DNA of 64,000 nucleotides from Vanilla planifolia. Lineage: Eukaryota > Streptophyta > Magnoliopsida > Asparagales > Orchidaceae. Each line of letters begins with the position of its first letter. Positions within the stretch are counted from its first letter, which is position 1. The notes below the pieces were generated by a model. The model was not told where the DNA came from. It saw only the letters and a list, made by a program, of their open reading frames with translations, and did no database searches. A program made the translations under genes and the position numbers. Shown piece by piece: positions 1 to 13,179 of this stretch. Location of the stretch: positions 434,001-498,000 of the forward strand of contig JAIUJO010000164.1 of NCBI GenBank assembly GCA_023846275.1, in the 5' to 3' direction.

Positions 1-970
1 AAACAATCATTGTACACCATACCAACATGGTTGAATTGGTGGTTATGAATCTGATGATCACATGCATCATTTGAAAGATGAATCTCATCATTAGTTATAA
101 AACAAGTATCCCTTGATGAGAGCATCTTCATATCTAAATTTGTTTATCTCTCTAAGTAATTAATAAAGGGATCTCCTATGGGAGTATTACTATCAAAATT
201 CATTCTCCCTCTTAAAAGAGCTTCCTTGATGCTTACCTTACCTAGATTATGTATTATATGGTTCCCATTGAAAAGTTTTTCTTCTACTTACATTGCATCA
301 CTATCACAAACACTTTGTATGTAATGACATAAATCAATCTCATTAATAGCAATGGGACATGTAGCATTCACCTGTGAGGCAATACATAATCCAATATGTT
401 CATTCATCTTCCTTTCATTATTTAGTTTATTCAACTTTTCCTCCTTTTTACTATTCCTATTCAATGGTTAATTCCTCTATTAATGAATTTTGTAGCCCTA
501 AAGAAACACCCTCATTATCCACAAGCATATTCTCATCAAAATAGGACTCTTCAAACTATGACGTTTCCATTGATGTTGCACAATTATTCCCCGCACTTCC
601 CTGTTCTCCACTACCACTATTCATTAAAGCTTGAATCATAAGATTATTCCCAAGGTCCAAAATTGCCACAGAATTGTCACCTGTAAGGTTTTATACATCT
701 TCACTCACCACTCGTGTTGGGAATAATTGAACCGAGCTACCCTTTATCTTTTTTGTAATATTTAGAGATTTCTTTCCTATGATTTGTCACTACTCACAGT
801 GTACTTAGAGAATAGTGTATCCAAGTCCATTTTTATGGACCATAAAAAATGAAACAAAACACCTTATAGTAAGATCCCAACTCTAGTTAGAACAAAAATT
901 CTTCCATGCCATCACCAGTGACATTATCCTCTTAGGCACATATCAGCTTCCCATTGTCCATACTTTACCA
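1..970 (-). mobile_element. LINE ORF1-like fragment (degenerate)
   Basis: Read on the minus strand, this stretch has long near-open pieces rich in polar residues, for example one reading KMDLDTLFSKYTVSSDKS around 790-840. That resembles the low-complexity linker after the nucleic-acid-binding part of plant LINE ORF1 proteins. No catalytic domain is visible. It lies just beyond the 3' end of the next LINE and in the same orientation, so it may belong to another LINE cut by the window edge. The assignment rests on composition and context, not on a diagnostic motif. Confidence 0.3.
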
Positions 971-999
971 ATGTTACTAGTGCTACAAATATCTCTAAC

Positions 1000-1625
1000 T
1001 TCTCACATCATTAATGTATCCAACGTTTCACAGCACCAACATCTCCATTGTTTGACACTAGCAACATCTATAAAATCATTGGGTTTCCTCAATAAAGAAT
1101 TGCAAAAAGCCTATAACATACAGTCATTATGGAGGTTTAGACATAAAGTTAGAAGTTAGATGACAAATAAGTGGTCTGGGAAGGGGTATTTCCCAATCCC
1201 ATACAAAATCATATGAAGAGCATGATGCATAACACAATGAGTTGCATAGTTTCCTTGATATCATATATTGGAAACTTTGATCGATTGCAAACCCTTCACA
1301 AATTTAACAACACTTTGAAAATTGCTCTTAGAAGAGGTAGATGCCAACATCCTCCTCACCTTAGCAATGGGTATTGTAAAGCTAGATTCATTTTTTTGTT
1401 GCATGAATTTTAGGAATTAGCATTCTAAGAATACCCCTGGCTTCATGAATGGCATTAGTTTTATTGGTGGAGGGTACTCTTAAAATCCTCATTTTGTTAA
1501 GAACAGTAATTTGCTTGCCCAAGTGATCCTAAACAATTATGTCATTTCCATAATAAGGTTTGGCTTTCTCTACTACTTCACAATTATGCTTTACCCACCC
1601 CATTGGAGGAGTCCAATAAGAGGAT
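1000..1625 (-). pseudogene. LINE RNase H-like domain, dead
   Basis: The minus strand starts with WTPPMGWVKHN at about 1610-1575. This is the W-x-PP-x-GW-x-K-x-N signature that opens the RNase H domain of plant LINE polyproteins. It is followed by GNDIIV-stop-DHLGKQI and then RVPSTNKTNAIHEARGILRM, the region where intact copies carry the catalytic acidic residues and the conserved N-x-A-E helix. Stops interrupt the frame repeatedly, and the catalytic aspartates are not all recognisable. The domain would degrade the RNA of the RNA:DNA hybrid during retrotransposition. It is paralogous to the segment at about 7150-7520, which opens with the same signature. Confidence 0.6.
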
Positions 1626-1699
1626 TCATATAGCCCCTAAAGGTTGTAAGAACTCCTACTGGATGGGTTAAGATGAGTAGTTGTAACAACTTCTATCTA

Positions 1700-3260
1700 A
1701 ATTCTTCTTTCAAGAGCAATGAGGTTAAACACATTATCCTCATATTCTTGGGATTTCTATTAATCCAAAGCTTATATAGTATAATAGAAATAAACTTGAT
1801 TTGTTATGATGCACTAGCAGCCAAATATTAATCTCAATCTAGTTCAATTGCTTCTTTAACAATCTAGAATGCATGTCATTTTTCATTCTAGCACTAAGAT
1901 TTTCAATTGTGAAATTACTACCTATATATCTTACACAAAGTAACATTCCCAAAAGCAAAACATAATATCTTCCTCCACCATATAACCCCATAGGAAAAAT
2001 GTCTACTAGTCAACACCTCATGTACACATCTAGGATTGGGTAAGAAGCTTAAAATCAATCTCCATATACACACATCAACTCAAGCCTACAATTTCAAATT
2101 CTAGACTGATGCCACTTCCTTTAACTTTGAATTTATGTTACTATTTATAAATTTTTATTCTAGCATTGTATCACAACTTTGATTGAAATAAAGCACATTC
2201 TTAGAAATTTATTTTTCCCAAGAGGACTGAATAATCCTATAAACCAAAGAAGACACAAACAGATTTTGTATCATAAACTAATTTGAAACCCCATGCTCCT
2301 TAACAAGTTCTATCACATGAATTAGAAGTTACACATCCACAATGATGTATGTAGGACATACTGCAATTGGAAGAAAGCTAAGATCATTATCTAACATGAT
2401 TGGCTGGCTAGCTAAAATGTAGCCCATAGTATTTCATAAAGTTTTGAATGCTCCTTGTTGTAGCACAAATCATAATAATATAGATTATAATGTCATCAGC
2501 ATGTAGAAGGTGAGAAATTGTAGATGAATAAGAGCCACATCTAATATCAATCACAGTGGCATGCTCCATCTATTGCATACTAATCAAAGAGAGATATTTA
2601 GAAAATAGAAAATGTATGTTGGAAATGGACACTCTAGTTTAAGCCCCCTTATAACATCAATCTATGGATGGGGATCTCCATTCAGTATAACTCCAAATCT
2701 TAGTGTAGTGATACCGGCCTCAACCTAGTAACACCATATATTTGGAAACCACAAATGCTATAACATTTGAAGAACAAACAACCAATTAGCCTTATCATAA
2801 GCCTTGTTCATGTCTAACTTTGTATCCAAGGGCCCTTCTTTTGTTGTAGATAAGTGTACATGGGTTGCCATCTCTTGTGCAAAAGATATACTATTATATA
2901 TAGCTTCTTTAGCCACAAAGTAACTTATTTCCTTGCAATAATATTAATAATCACTGCCTTCAATCTACCCAACAATATTTGGAAACAATTGCATATATCA
3001 CATTTAAAACATTTATGTGTAGGAGTTTTGTAGCACCCTAAACCATTAGAATAGGAATAATCAATGCATCACTCTATTGCTTAGGCAAAACCCTATCATT
3101 GAAAAATATTTCACAGCTTTAACATTTCCTATTCGAGCAATATTTCAATACCCTTGCATGAAGTCTACAAAAATACCATCCATGCCTATGGCTTTCTTTG
3201 TTTTGATAGTCTAAACGGTAATACTGATCTTCTCACCAGTTATTTGTGCCACAAGAGTTA
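1700..3260 (-). pseudogene. LINE reverse transcriptase and downstream region, dead
   Basis: Several LINE RT blocks can be read in order on the minus strand. KAIGMDGIF (about 3195-3168) matches the GPDGF block. FFNDRVLPKQ follows at about 3120. A block reading NGDPHP then RGLKLECPFPTYIF (about 2690-2600) corresponds to the RGLRQGDPLSP-type block. LLHADDIIIY (about 2510-2480) is the catalytic YADD box with Tyr replaced by His. Frameshifts and stops separate the blocks. The enzyme would make cDNA primed at the nicked target. The 1700-2450 part corresponds to the thumb and C-terminal region and has no strong motif left. Confidence 0.7.
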
Positions 3261-3999
3261 GTGTATTTCTATTGTCAATAATTTTCTAATGCAACAAACA
3301 TATAGAAGGGATATATTGCCCAAAGATGACCCACTTCTGGTTAAAGTACTATATCAGTATTTGTTTATTTTTTGTTGGAAAAGCCACCAATTCCTCATTT
3401 TAATTTTAAAGTTGATGAATATAATTCTTTTAATATACAAAAGTTGCCTTAGCCTAAAAGAAATTCTTGTTGCGATACTTAAGGTTAGCTCAGTACAACT
3501 TTGCATGTTGTCACCACTAGGCTTCCTCCAAACCTACAGCCTTATGATACATGGTAATATGTTGTGCCAAAAGATCATGCTCTTGCTTTGTTAACACCCA
3601 ACTCAAACTCTTTAAGTTGAAGCCCTTGAATCTCTTCCTCAAACTAGTGGGTCTTGTTAAGTATATTTACATGTTTAGTTACACTTCGTTTTTTTAAAAC
3701 CAATATTGTTTTATTTAATTTAGAGGACAATTCAACCATTAGGATTGCCTAAATAGTTTTATTCCATGTAGCCTACACAGCATTAGTTGGGTAAGGAAAT
3801 GATAACCAAAAATTTTCAAATTGAGATCTCTTTTCAATTTTGTTCATAGCCAACTATTTAAATTGAATAATCAATCATAAGTCAATGGGCTAACCCAATA
3901 TAGGGAAGATGTGTCACTTTAGTAATTAAGAATGCATGCATACCATCAATGTTCATGAATTCTTTATCTAGTCCTTCATATATATATATATATATGCAA

Positions 4000-4570
4000 C
4001 ACTCTTTAATGTTGCATCACATGATCTTGGTTCTCATAAATCCCAAGTCAGTCAACACTAAATCTTAGATGTAACTAGAGAATTGATATAGAGCCTACTC
4101 ACTACTAAATTTCTTCATCCCTTTCTTCTCATTCTACACAAGTAGTACATTAGAATCTTCTATAATGATCAGTAGACAACCAAGTATTAAATATTCCTTG
4201 ATTTGATCCCATGTTTTCGTACATATCATATAATCATTGGATACATAAACCACATAACATAACTAACAGTGGCTGCTCATACTTGTGACCTATATAAACA
4301 AAACTTTTGAGGTTTCCTTCGTAATCTCAAGCTCCACCACATTCCTCAATAACACTACAATACCTCTAGATAATGTAGTCAAAGGTTTGACAACGTAGAT
4401 CCAATGCTTAACTAAAGGCCTTTCTACCTCATGCCTTTTAAATTTCTCCACATAAATTTCAAATAAGTTAATAGTTGATGCATCATGCTCTTTGATAAAG
4501 AACTATAAATAGCTATGAGATTTTGCAACTCTAATCCCCTGAATGTCCCAAACTATCAACACAACCATAT
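4000..4570 (-). pseudogene. LINE endonuclease domain, dead
   Basis: Minus-strand reading gives GIVVLLRNVVELEI (about 4365-4325), then WDQIKEYLILGCLLIIIEDS (about 4210-4150) and LTDLGFMRTK (about 4050-4020). In order and spacing these match the exonuclease-endonuclease-phosphatase fold of LINEs: the 'G-I-A-I-L-W' strand, the 'GDFN' block (here degraded to IIIEDSNV) and the 'L-V-D-L-G-F' block. In active elements this domain nicks the target DNA. The catalytic Asp-Asn pair of the GDFN block is only partly preserved, and stop codons interrupt the reading frame. Confidence 0.6.
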
Positions 4571-5049
4571 ATTATTTGATTTGAAACAAACACAAGCTTC
4601 TAGGAAACCTACAGACATCACGAACACTACCATAGAAGCACCACAAACTCAAACACCTTAGTAGTTGCAAATTAGGAAAGAATTGAATGATTAGACTATT
4701 GTTTGATGTTTCTCAAGTTTTCTAACTTTTTTTTGAGATTACCACCCGATAGACATCCTCCTTTATTCTAAAAAAAATATGAAAATTAGGTATATAAAAT
4801 ATTCTTGCCATAGTAAGAGATGATTTTGAGCACTTTCAAAGCCACCCAATGAAGTTGGTTGAGCAAAGCAGCACTATTATGCTCCAAATTTGTGCTTGAC
4901 TAAGTAAACTAAGTACATTGTCTTCTTCGATTCTTATGAACTCTCTTAATGCATAAAAATCTTGAACTTCTTAGGAATGATACAACAATGTTTAACATAA
5001 TAACAATCACATAAGCTGGTCAATGAGCTTTTCGAAAATTTGATCAGCA

Positions 5050-6650
5050 CTATAATTAACAACCACCACTGCCTATAATAACTCTAAGAATTTTGTGTAG
5101 TAATGATCTCCATGGATTATGCATCCTGTATTTTACCATTTGGAGTCCTCCTCTACCACACATATTTGATAAATTTGTGTTCTTATGACCCACCGTATCT
5201 TGATCCAACTTCATGTTGTTACTCTCTAACTCATAGATGTAGTCTAGTAGAAACAAAGCTTTAACCTTCTCAGGTATGATCATGTTCAAGAAAATATCAG
5301 AGCACTTCCAATTTTAATGCCAAGTGAAATTGATTTTATTCATAGTAAACAAAACAAATTTTTGTATATTGAACCTAAGAGAGAATATTGAGGCCATTGA
5401 CAACTACTTACACTAAGAAAAAAATATTGGCCTCCTAATGAGGTCCTCTTCTTAAAGATGTCATCTTTTTCTTTATAATTAGAACAACCCTTCTAAGAAT
5501 AAGGGAACATTCATCCATTTTGAATTGTATGTGAGTGATTCCAAGTCCAATTGAATAAGTTTATTATCTAAAATAGCTCTCCATTGCCCCCACTTTGCAC
5601 CTACTATACAACATTGATATCTATAAGCTTCATTATGCATAATGAACCCCCTATTTAGTGATTATTTGCAACTTCCTCTTCCAATAATGTCTCTAGGAAT
5701 TTTTCTCATAATATAACTCAAAAATTAGCTCATCTTTGTTTTAAACGTTAATATCCTTCTTATGTTGCAAGCATTATGAAAATTCTCATTTATATTCTTC
5801 ACTATATCCTAACTAAAAATAATGTTTTATCTACCGACCTTATAATAGTATCGATTCTCAAGCCAACTATGAACCTTATATAACAAGATCATCATCAGAT
5901 AAGTCACCAAAATACTCCAATTTCTATGCCATGTAAGTTTCATGTTATGAGCATCAATGAATTACATCCTTCCTTGAATCACGCATGATACCCATTGAGT
6001 AAGTTTATCACCAAAAAGGTTATTAAAGGCCCCCAGTGTCTGTACCATTTGTGCCTCACAAAATAAGCAAGGCTATAGTTATGACTCTAGTAAGACAAAT
6101 TCCTCTTCCTTCCATATTCTCCCCTGTAAAAATGCCTTATATTAAAAAGAAATGCATCTTTGAATGATACCACTCAATTTCCAACTACATATGGTATCAT
6201 TATAACCATCTGCACTTACACAAATGCTTTGGGACTTAAGAGGTCCCTTCCACTGCCTAACTCAAACCTCCCCTGAAAAGAATCATTTTTTTGCTTCCAA
6301 TTTTCATACGTGCACTTCATTCTTTTATCGAGAGCAATCATCTTCACATCTACATTTTTTAGTCTCTACATGTAATTGCTAGATGAACCTCTAGCGAAAA
6401 TCTTGTTAACATAACTCATTTTCATCATGTAAGAGCATCCTTGAAACTTACATTAATTGGATTATTTCTTCTTTGGTTACTATTTAGATAGTTTCCCTTC
6501 CCTACAACTTTGGCATCATTAGAAAAACTTTGGAAACCCTTTGTGCATCACGTGCTTCAAAAAAATTAAGACTTATAACATTATCCCTTGGTAAGTAACA
6601 TGGTTTTATTGATGAGTTCACTTCACAACATACCTAATTTGATTTAGACA
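5050..6650 (-). pseudogene. LINE ORF1 (DUF4283-like) remnant
   Basis: The segment at 5289-5056 is open on the minus strand and reads MKLDQDTVGHKNTNLSNMCGR. This fits the end of the DUF4283 domain of plant LINE ORF1 proteins, where a conserved 'D-x-x-T ... ARICVEVDL' block occurs. Upstream, about 6540-6430 reads KVVGKGNYLNSNQ then INVSFKDALT, like the N-terminal 'S-F-K-D-A-L' motif that precedes DUF4283. The protein would coat the element RNA. No CCHC zinc knuckle could be made out, and the frame is broken in many places. The family call is moderately secure for the C-terminal block and weaker for the rest. Confidence 0.45.
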
Positions 6651-6974
6651 CAACCATTGGTGTCTTCACATAATTTATTGCATTCCTCTAACTATGTTTG
6701 CCACATTATACTAGAGTACTCACTACAAGAACAATGTGGGGATCCCTAAAATTGTTTTTATTTTTGATCAGAGCCTTTACATCTATCACCTACACTAGGG
6801 AAGTGTGTACCATGTCCCTTTTTTTCATAATATTCCTTGACTTTGAGGCCATCATTATTCTAGTAAGCCTTGTAGTAATTAAATCCATCTTCAATTTTTC
6901 CCAGCTTCCCCTCCATCTAATTATAATTCAATCCACTATCTGCTTACAATTTTATCTATCATCCATCATTTAAC

Positions 6975-8600
6975 TATAATTTCATTTTGTTGTATTTCCA
7001 AATTTAAATTCTATGGATTTCTTAACAATATAAATGGTTGAAGCCTATAATATTCTCTCTTAAGGAGGATCAAAAAAATGTTTGAAATTAGATATAACAA
7101 AATTTGTTCGGAAAGTGTCTAATACGTGATAAAATATGTTGCAACATTTCCTTGTCAAAAGATATAGGATATCTTGATGGAATTCATTCCATTCACAAAA
7201 TAAATTGTAACTTGATACTTGTACTCACAAGAAAAAGAGAGTAACAAGACAATCACCTCCATAATAGCTATTGTTGAATCTGATCATATCTTCGCAACAT
7301 GAATGTTAGAAAGAAAAGTTCTTAAATCCTTATTGCTTTGAGGATTGCAAGAGTTCTCACAATAGTTATAGCTTCAAACATATAAATTTTACCAATAAGA
7401 ATTAGAGGTTTGGCCATGTGATCCTTCATTCATATGTCAATCCCAGCACTATGACTTTCATTTTCCACCACATCATAATAACGTTTCACCTAACCAATTG
7501 GTGGAGTCCATTTTGAGGTTACACATAGCCAAATGAGGCTTTAGGCACTCTCATTGGAGAGGTTAAGAAGACTAAAGATTATAATAATAGCAACAATATC
7601 AAATTGAATATTCCTTTATATTACAACATGATTAATTTTCTTGTCATAATGTGTTTTCATATTTTTGATAATCCATAGAATATAAAACACTATTGAAGCA
7701 TAATTCACTTCACTAGCATTGTTGGAATCCCAAAAGTTGTTCCATATTCAACTGGTTAATTCTTATGGTGAATTAACCTGACCGTAGTACTTCTAATTAA
7801 ATAATATAAAAACATTTTAGATGATTATTTCCCATACTTCTTTTTCCTTGTAACTTTCAAAGAAATAATTTGCTATATTTTCTCATTGCATCGCCGTGTG
7901 CATGCCCCCTACATCACTAAGTCGCTCACACAAGGCCATGAGTTTGTTTGAATATGATTCAAGATAAAACTCTATAAAAATACCTTCACTTGAGGCTACA
8001 GCTCCTTCTTCCAAGCTTAAGTTGCATCCTTCACTGGCATATTCAAAAAAATAAGCATGTTATAATATAAGAATTTACATTCTAATAACTTGACTTCATT
8101 TTGCTTAAAATACATTATGCCTTTTATATTTGGCTTACCAAATATAATTGTAAAACTCTGGATACTAAATTAGCATCAAATAACTTTTTTGGTCACTATC
8201 ACATTCTCCATGCTCCTTGACTAAGTCCTCCACATTTAATGGATACTTAATGAGGACATTGATGAATGTTAGCAATGTAACAACTAGGAGATATTCAAAT
8301 GATTTATCATATAGAAAAGTGACATATTTACCTTATACAACTCACCATACAAATAATTTGCAAATGTATATGGCTTTCCATGGTACATAGAGAATGTTAT
8401 TTATCATAGTGTACTTAGAACTGAATACCTTACCCATTGGCCACCTTTTGGAGCTATCAGCATTCCACATTGCTTTGTAGTCATTGCCTTCGACGAAATA
8501 GATAAATCTAGGATTCCTTAACCACCACACTCCTTAGGAAGCATCCTCAGTGAGCTCCACTTGGAGTGGAGTTCATGGCTTAATTCAACTCAACATAAGA
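6975..8600 (-). mobile_element. 5'-truncated second LINE copy (post-RT and RNase H)
   Basis: This segment is a diverged paralogue of 1000-2400. On the minus strand WTPPIG-stop-VK (about 7512-7485) opens an RNase H-like domain. DSTIAIMEVI (about 7280-7250) corresponds to the GDS block with the catalytic Asp. Further upstream, ILWIIKNMKTHYDKK (about 7685-7640) fits the 'I-W-K-A-R-N' segment. The piece at 8530-8342, WWLRNPRFIYFVEG followed by KYTMINNILY, fits the 'G-L-G-I-R-D' region after the RT. The RT itself is missing, as expected for a copy truncated during reverse transcription. Its 3' end meets the 5' end of the neighbouring LINE near 6970. Confidence 0.6.
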
Positions 8601-11600
8601 AAGCTTACTAATCTTAGGAATAATGATTGATAGACTGAGAGCTATTTCTTGATAATATGGGTTGTGTTGCATGGCCATTCTTTGTTAGAAGAGTGTTTTG
8701 TTTGGTTATTTCTATTAAGAATAAGACCTTGACTTAGTGACAAGCAATAAGGAGTGCAAGCCCTATGGCTAGTTCATAAACGGACTATGGCCACTTAGGC
8801 CATGGATGTTTTGAGCAATAATATGTATGTGATGCCCTTAGATGTTTTGGGCTACATGCAAGCTAAACTAATATAATCAAAAAGTTCATTTCCTTGGTGA
8901 AAAGGATTGGATAATCTTATGAAAACTTCATTATTATGGGGATAGATCATTGCAATTAGTAGTTTTCAATGACGACTTCCTAGTAAGCATGAGTCATCAA
9001 CTTATGTTGTCTGTGTCTCTATGCTTTATACACATTGCCCATCACTCTTATTAATTAAATGTTTTGGTCTAGTGTTTAGATCATTATAATGTAAAAACTT
9101 TTTGTCTACAACTTAGTGAGAAGACAATCGAACCAAATCATTTGAAGGAAGAAGTCATAACAAGGTTGACCTTGGTGAACCAGTGAAAGGATCTTTCACA
9201 AGAGGATATAAATTATCAAGTGATCTGTGCAACATGTGGTTGTACGATAATTATTCCTTGTCACATTCTTCCATCATTTGTGCTTTTACTTTGACATGGA
9301 GTTCAACGTTATTGGGTATAAATAGTAGCCAATGGGCATGGTCTTGTGCCAAAGGAGAGCTAATGTTATGATGGCCGTGAGTTTGTTGTGCATCACAAAG
9401 TCCTCAGGTCTTAAAAATTGAACATCAAATGAATCTAAACCATGGGTATCTTGGATCTTGCATTGATGAAGAATGTAATAAAATATTATATGCGCTGTGA
9501 ATTATAGAATCCCATGAACCACCCATTGTTTTAACACAAATTGGGATCAAGGGCAACATAAGTGGTATGCAACTTATCTATAATTGTAGAAAACTAAAAT
9601 CATATGTTAAGGTCCCATACCTCATTTGGAGGTGATCCATGACACCCTATGCTATTACATGGTGTGTTGATGTGTTTGGTGACAGTCGACTATCAATGTA
9701 GCAAGAGGTGGATGCGACCGAGTGTTGTGGCGTTAACCAATAAAAATTTATGTTACAGTGCAAAAAGTAGATGCCTCAAATCCAACTCCATACACTATGT
9801 GTGGAATAAAAACCCCTTGTTTGGTGAGGCTACCCACTAAGTTTAATCATATAAATAAGCAGAGAAGGAAATTAAGAATATTCCCAATGTAATGGCAAGC
9901 AAAATGGGACAAGCCTAGTGGGGAAATAGAGCTACCTGAAGTTAAGAAATGATGTTTAGAGAGGAATTCCTTGTTGTAGATCAGGACAAATCCCAAAGAG
10001 GCATCAAGGAGGGTGAGAGACTCATTCAGCTTAAACTCTTTTACTATATGAGATGTTGTCAATGAGTGATGTTGTTGGGGAATACATGCAAAATTGGGTG
10101 GTAAATTTGATCCAAGGCTACATAATGACATGAGACTGGTAATAATCAAATACCATGATAAAACAACGAAAATGACTTCTAAATTATAGTGAAAGAGTTC
10201 TTAAAATTTTCATCGAATAGTTTATTGCACGACTCAATCAATAGATTGTCTTGCACTATCCTAATGGTAGCAATCAGGGTACACATTGCTAGTTTTCTTT
10301 TGTCACAATACTCACCCAATCGAGTCATGCCATTGCTACACCATGTTCATTGGTTATGGCTAGTGGGCTTCCCATTTCACACATCTTAAAACATGAATAA
10401 AGGAGTTTTAAATGCTTTTGAGTTAATGAGGGAGCAAGCATAAAAGATGTAAAGAAGCAATTGGTGGGATCCTCATGCAAGTGGTGAGACATGGACTGAC
10501 CCATGTCTTTTGTGATGGGCTGAAGCGAGAGCATTGCTATCACTACCCACAAGATAATGAACTATGTCTATGTTGGGTGAAACCCAACGAAATCATATTG
10601 GAGTTGTACGGAAAAACTGATAGGAAAATAATTTGCATGACATGGGTATTGAGGCACAAGTCTAATTGAAGCAACTTATAATTGGTTCCATTTAATGCTT
10701 TCCTTAGGATAGCTGGAGCCTATGTCAATGGTTTGTTAGGTCAAGCAAAATGATTAGAAGTATTAAGTCATGATGCCTTTGACATATTCTGAAAGTTTAA
10801 GTTGGAAGGCTCTGGTGTTATGATGAGTTGGGTTAAGAAGTCTAGGGCCCAAGTGGGTCAATAGCAAAATATGTGATATAGGGTAAACAAATAGTACAGT
10901 TATGATGCCCAACTTTGCTCTAGCCTAGATCCCACAAAGGATGTTAGTATGTTAAGACTGTATGATGGTGGACATGGAGATTAGAATTTTTTTTGGAGTG
11001 TAACAGCTCCTGTCAAGTGAACTAGCCTAAAAAAATAGATGGAACTTAATTGTACGACCACCACTGGAGCACAATGTGATGCAATGTCCCAATGAGTACG
11101 AGGTTGCAATGGAAGCTACAAAATGCAAGAATCAAGCCTACATGGAGTATTATTAGGTATAAATCTTTGTGGTCGAAATAAATATTCAAATGTGAACTTT
11201 GAAGACTAAAGGGGGGAGAGGGGCTGTGTGAATGGCACTTATACATGGATTTGTTGATCGAAGGAGATAAGGAGACTTTTTTGAGGGTTCTGATTGGCAA
11301 GAACTTTGAAAGGGAATCCAATTAAAATTCAATAACTTGGATGTTGTGGTTTGTGGAAATGTCAAGTGGTCTATAGATGTTAGTTGGGCCATACAAAGAA
11401 TTTTCCTTTCTTCTTAACAATCTATCAACCCTAAGGATGGCCCAGCTGAAGGTTGGGTCAATTTGTTGGTAGAGCAGCACAGGTTGAGAGGTGTCTAATC
11501 GACCTTTGATGACCCTTGAAAACTTGAATAGGAGAGTTCCTTCCATGCCCAATTAATGAAGCAATGTTGGTATGTAATGTCCAAAAAATGGATCAATAAT

Positions 11601-13150
11601 GTCTAAAAAAGAATTGGGTCTTAAGGTTAATGAAGGGGTCCCAATCCTGAACCCATCGATTATCAAAAGACTGCCCAAACTACTCACCTGATCAGAGTGG
11701 GTTGTTGTGCACCAATTGGGGGACTAATTAGCAGTGAACCCTATTGGGGCCTACACTGGGACTCAAACAATTGACTTGATCAGACATGGGGAGCCTGATT
11801 GTTTAGGTAAAAAAAAATATTATGATGGACATTAAGGATGCTCATGCTTTTTTATTTTTGTAGTGACACAAATGTCAGAGTGAAGAAATTTAACATTATG
11901 TGTCTAAGAGGTAAGAGTAACTATAACTCTTTTATTGTTGCCAAACACCTCATTATCTATTTAGTGAAGTGTAAGAATGGATTTAAGTGATTCCAACTAT
12001 CCCTATCCAATATCTAATGAAACCACTAACAAAGGAATGGGTTTGGTAGGATTTATAAGGATAGAAGACATCATTGAGCTTGAAACTAGTCCAACTTTAT
12101 GACATGATGTAAGAAGAGTAGCATAAGTGAGAGTTGACATACTAATGAAATTGAAATACCACTGCTTTTATTGTTTTTTTACTAATTCTGTGAGATAGTC
12201 ACAAGGCCCAACCTCTACTTTTGGTTACAAGACTTGCATCAATTGGTTGATCCATGTGGAGGACATTATCACGATGGAGTTTTGCTATGATTGCACATCT
12301 CTTAAATTATAAGATAGACGACCTAAGATTAACTCAACAAGTATAAAAATCTCATTTTTAACAAATTGGTAAAAACTTGTTTGATTATGATTTCAAATAT
12401 GAATACAAACAAGGAAAGGATGGCTCATCTATCAGTTAAGCTTTTTGAATTTGAAGTTAGAGGTGATAGAGAGGTTACATAGAGATAAGTTGCTTTTGAT
12501 AGCCAAGCAATCATAGTAAAATTACTTTTTAATCCTTTAATATCAGCTCTTCCTATCATTAAGAGCAAAGTTCACCAAGTGTTTTATTGTTCACAAAGTA
12601 ATAAGTAAGCGGAGATGTGTTTAAACAATTATAAGATAGGTTAGGTTTATCCTACTAATTATTGCATCACGATTTTAATTTAAGCTAGTACGGGTTGAAC
12701 CATTGATTCATAATGTTGGCCATTATGTTTGATTAAAAAGCTAGTCGCATGAAATATCATGTGCAGGATTATGAATGAATACCTCTAAGACAGAATACAT
12801 ACTAAGATGCATTACCAAGACCCACTAGTCTCCTATTGGTTGATAGGTGGGGCTTACACCACAATGGTACATGACCATTGGCTTGTCTAGTGCCATAGAA
12901 GTTTGGTGGACACATGCATCACAAAAGGTGATAGTTAAGTATGAATAGTGGGTAGAATCCTTCGTAAGTGACTTAAATTGGTCATGAGACATTGTTAAAA
13001 GTAGAGTGGCTTTGTTGTTAAAATTCACTGAGATCCAAAACTATGTCATAGCAACTTGAACCCTTCATACAGATAGACATCATAAAGGTTTCAAAACACC
13101 TCATGCTCACTTGGTTTCTTACTCTTCTTACTCAATTTGCTCTACTTACT
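8600..13150. other. Unassigned, moderately GC-rich sequence, probably decayed repeats
   Basis: No domain is recognised on either strand. Base composition is clearly less AT-rich than the right half of the window, and several short open stretches occur (for example 9847-10149 and 12825-13028 on the minus strand, 10475-10669 on the plus strand). None shows a known motif, an intron-exon pattern or codon bias that would support a host gene. The neighbourhood suggests transposon remnants too diverged to name. Confidence 0.4.
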
Positions 13151-13179
13151 CCACTTATTATGGTACATTGTCTTGTACT

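Larger units (their letters stand above)
971..6970 (-). mobile_element. Nearly full-length degenerate plant LINE (L1-type)
   Basis: On the minus strand the expected parts of a plant LINE follow one another: an ORF1 with DUF4283-like sequence (about 6650-5050), an apurinic-like endonuclease (about 4570-4000), a reverse transcriptase (about 3260-2450), a post-RT region (about 2450-1700) and an RNase H-like domain (about 1625-1000). Every part has several stops and frameshifts, so the copy is dead. An RNase H after the RT is characteristic of plant L1 elements. The 5' end near 6970 abuts the 3' end of another LINE fragment. The terminal poly(A) and target-site duplications could not be fixed, so both ends are approximate. 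Confidence 0.75.

Noticed and set aside
12825..13028. 67-codon minus-strand frame with a protein-like composition (contains THYSYLTITFCDACVHQ)
   Set aside because: Resembles no family I know, is short, and lies among unassigned repeats; not enough to call a gene.
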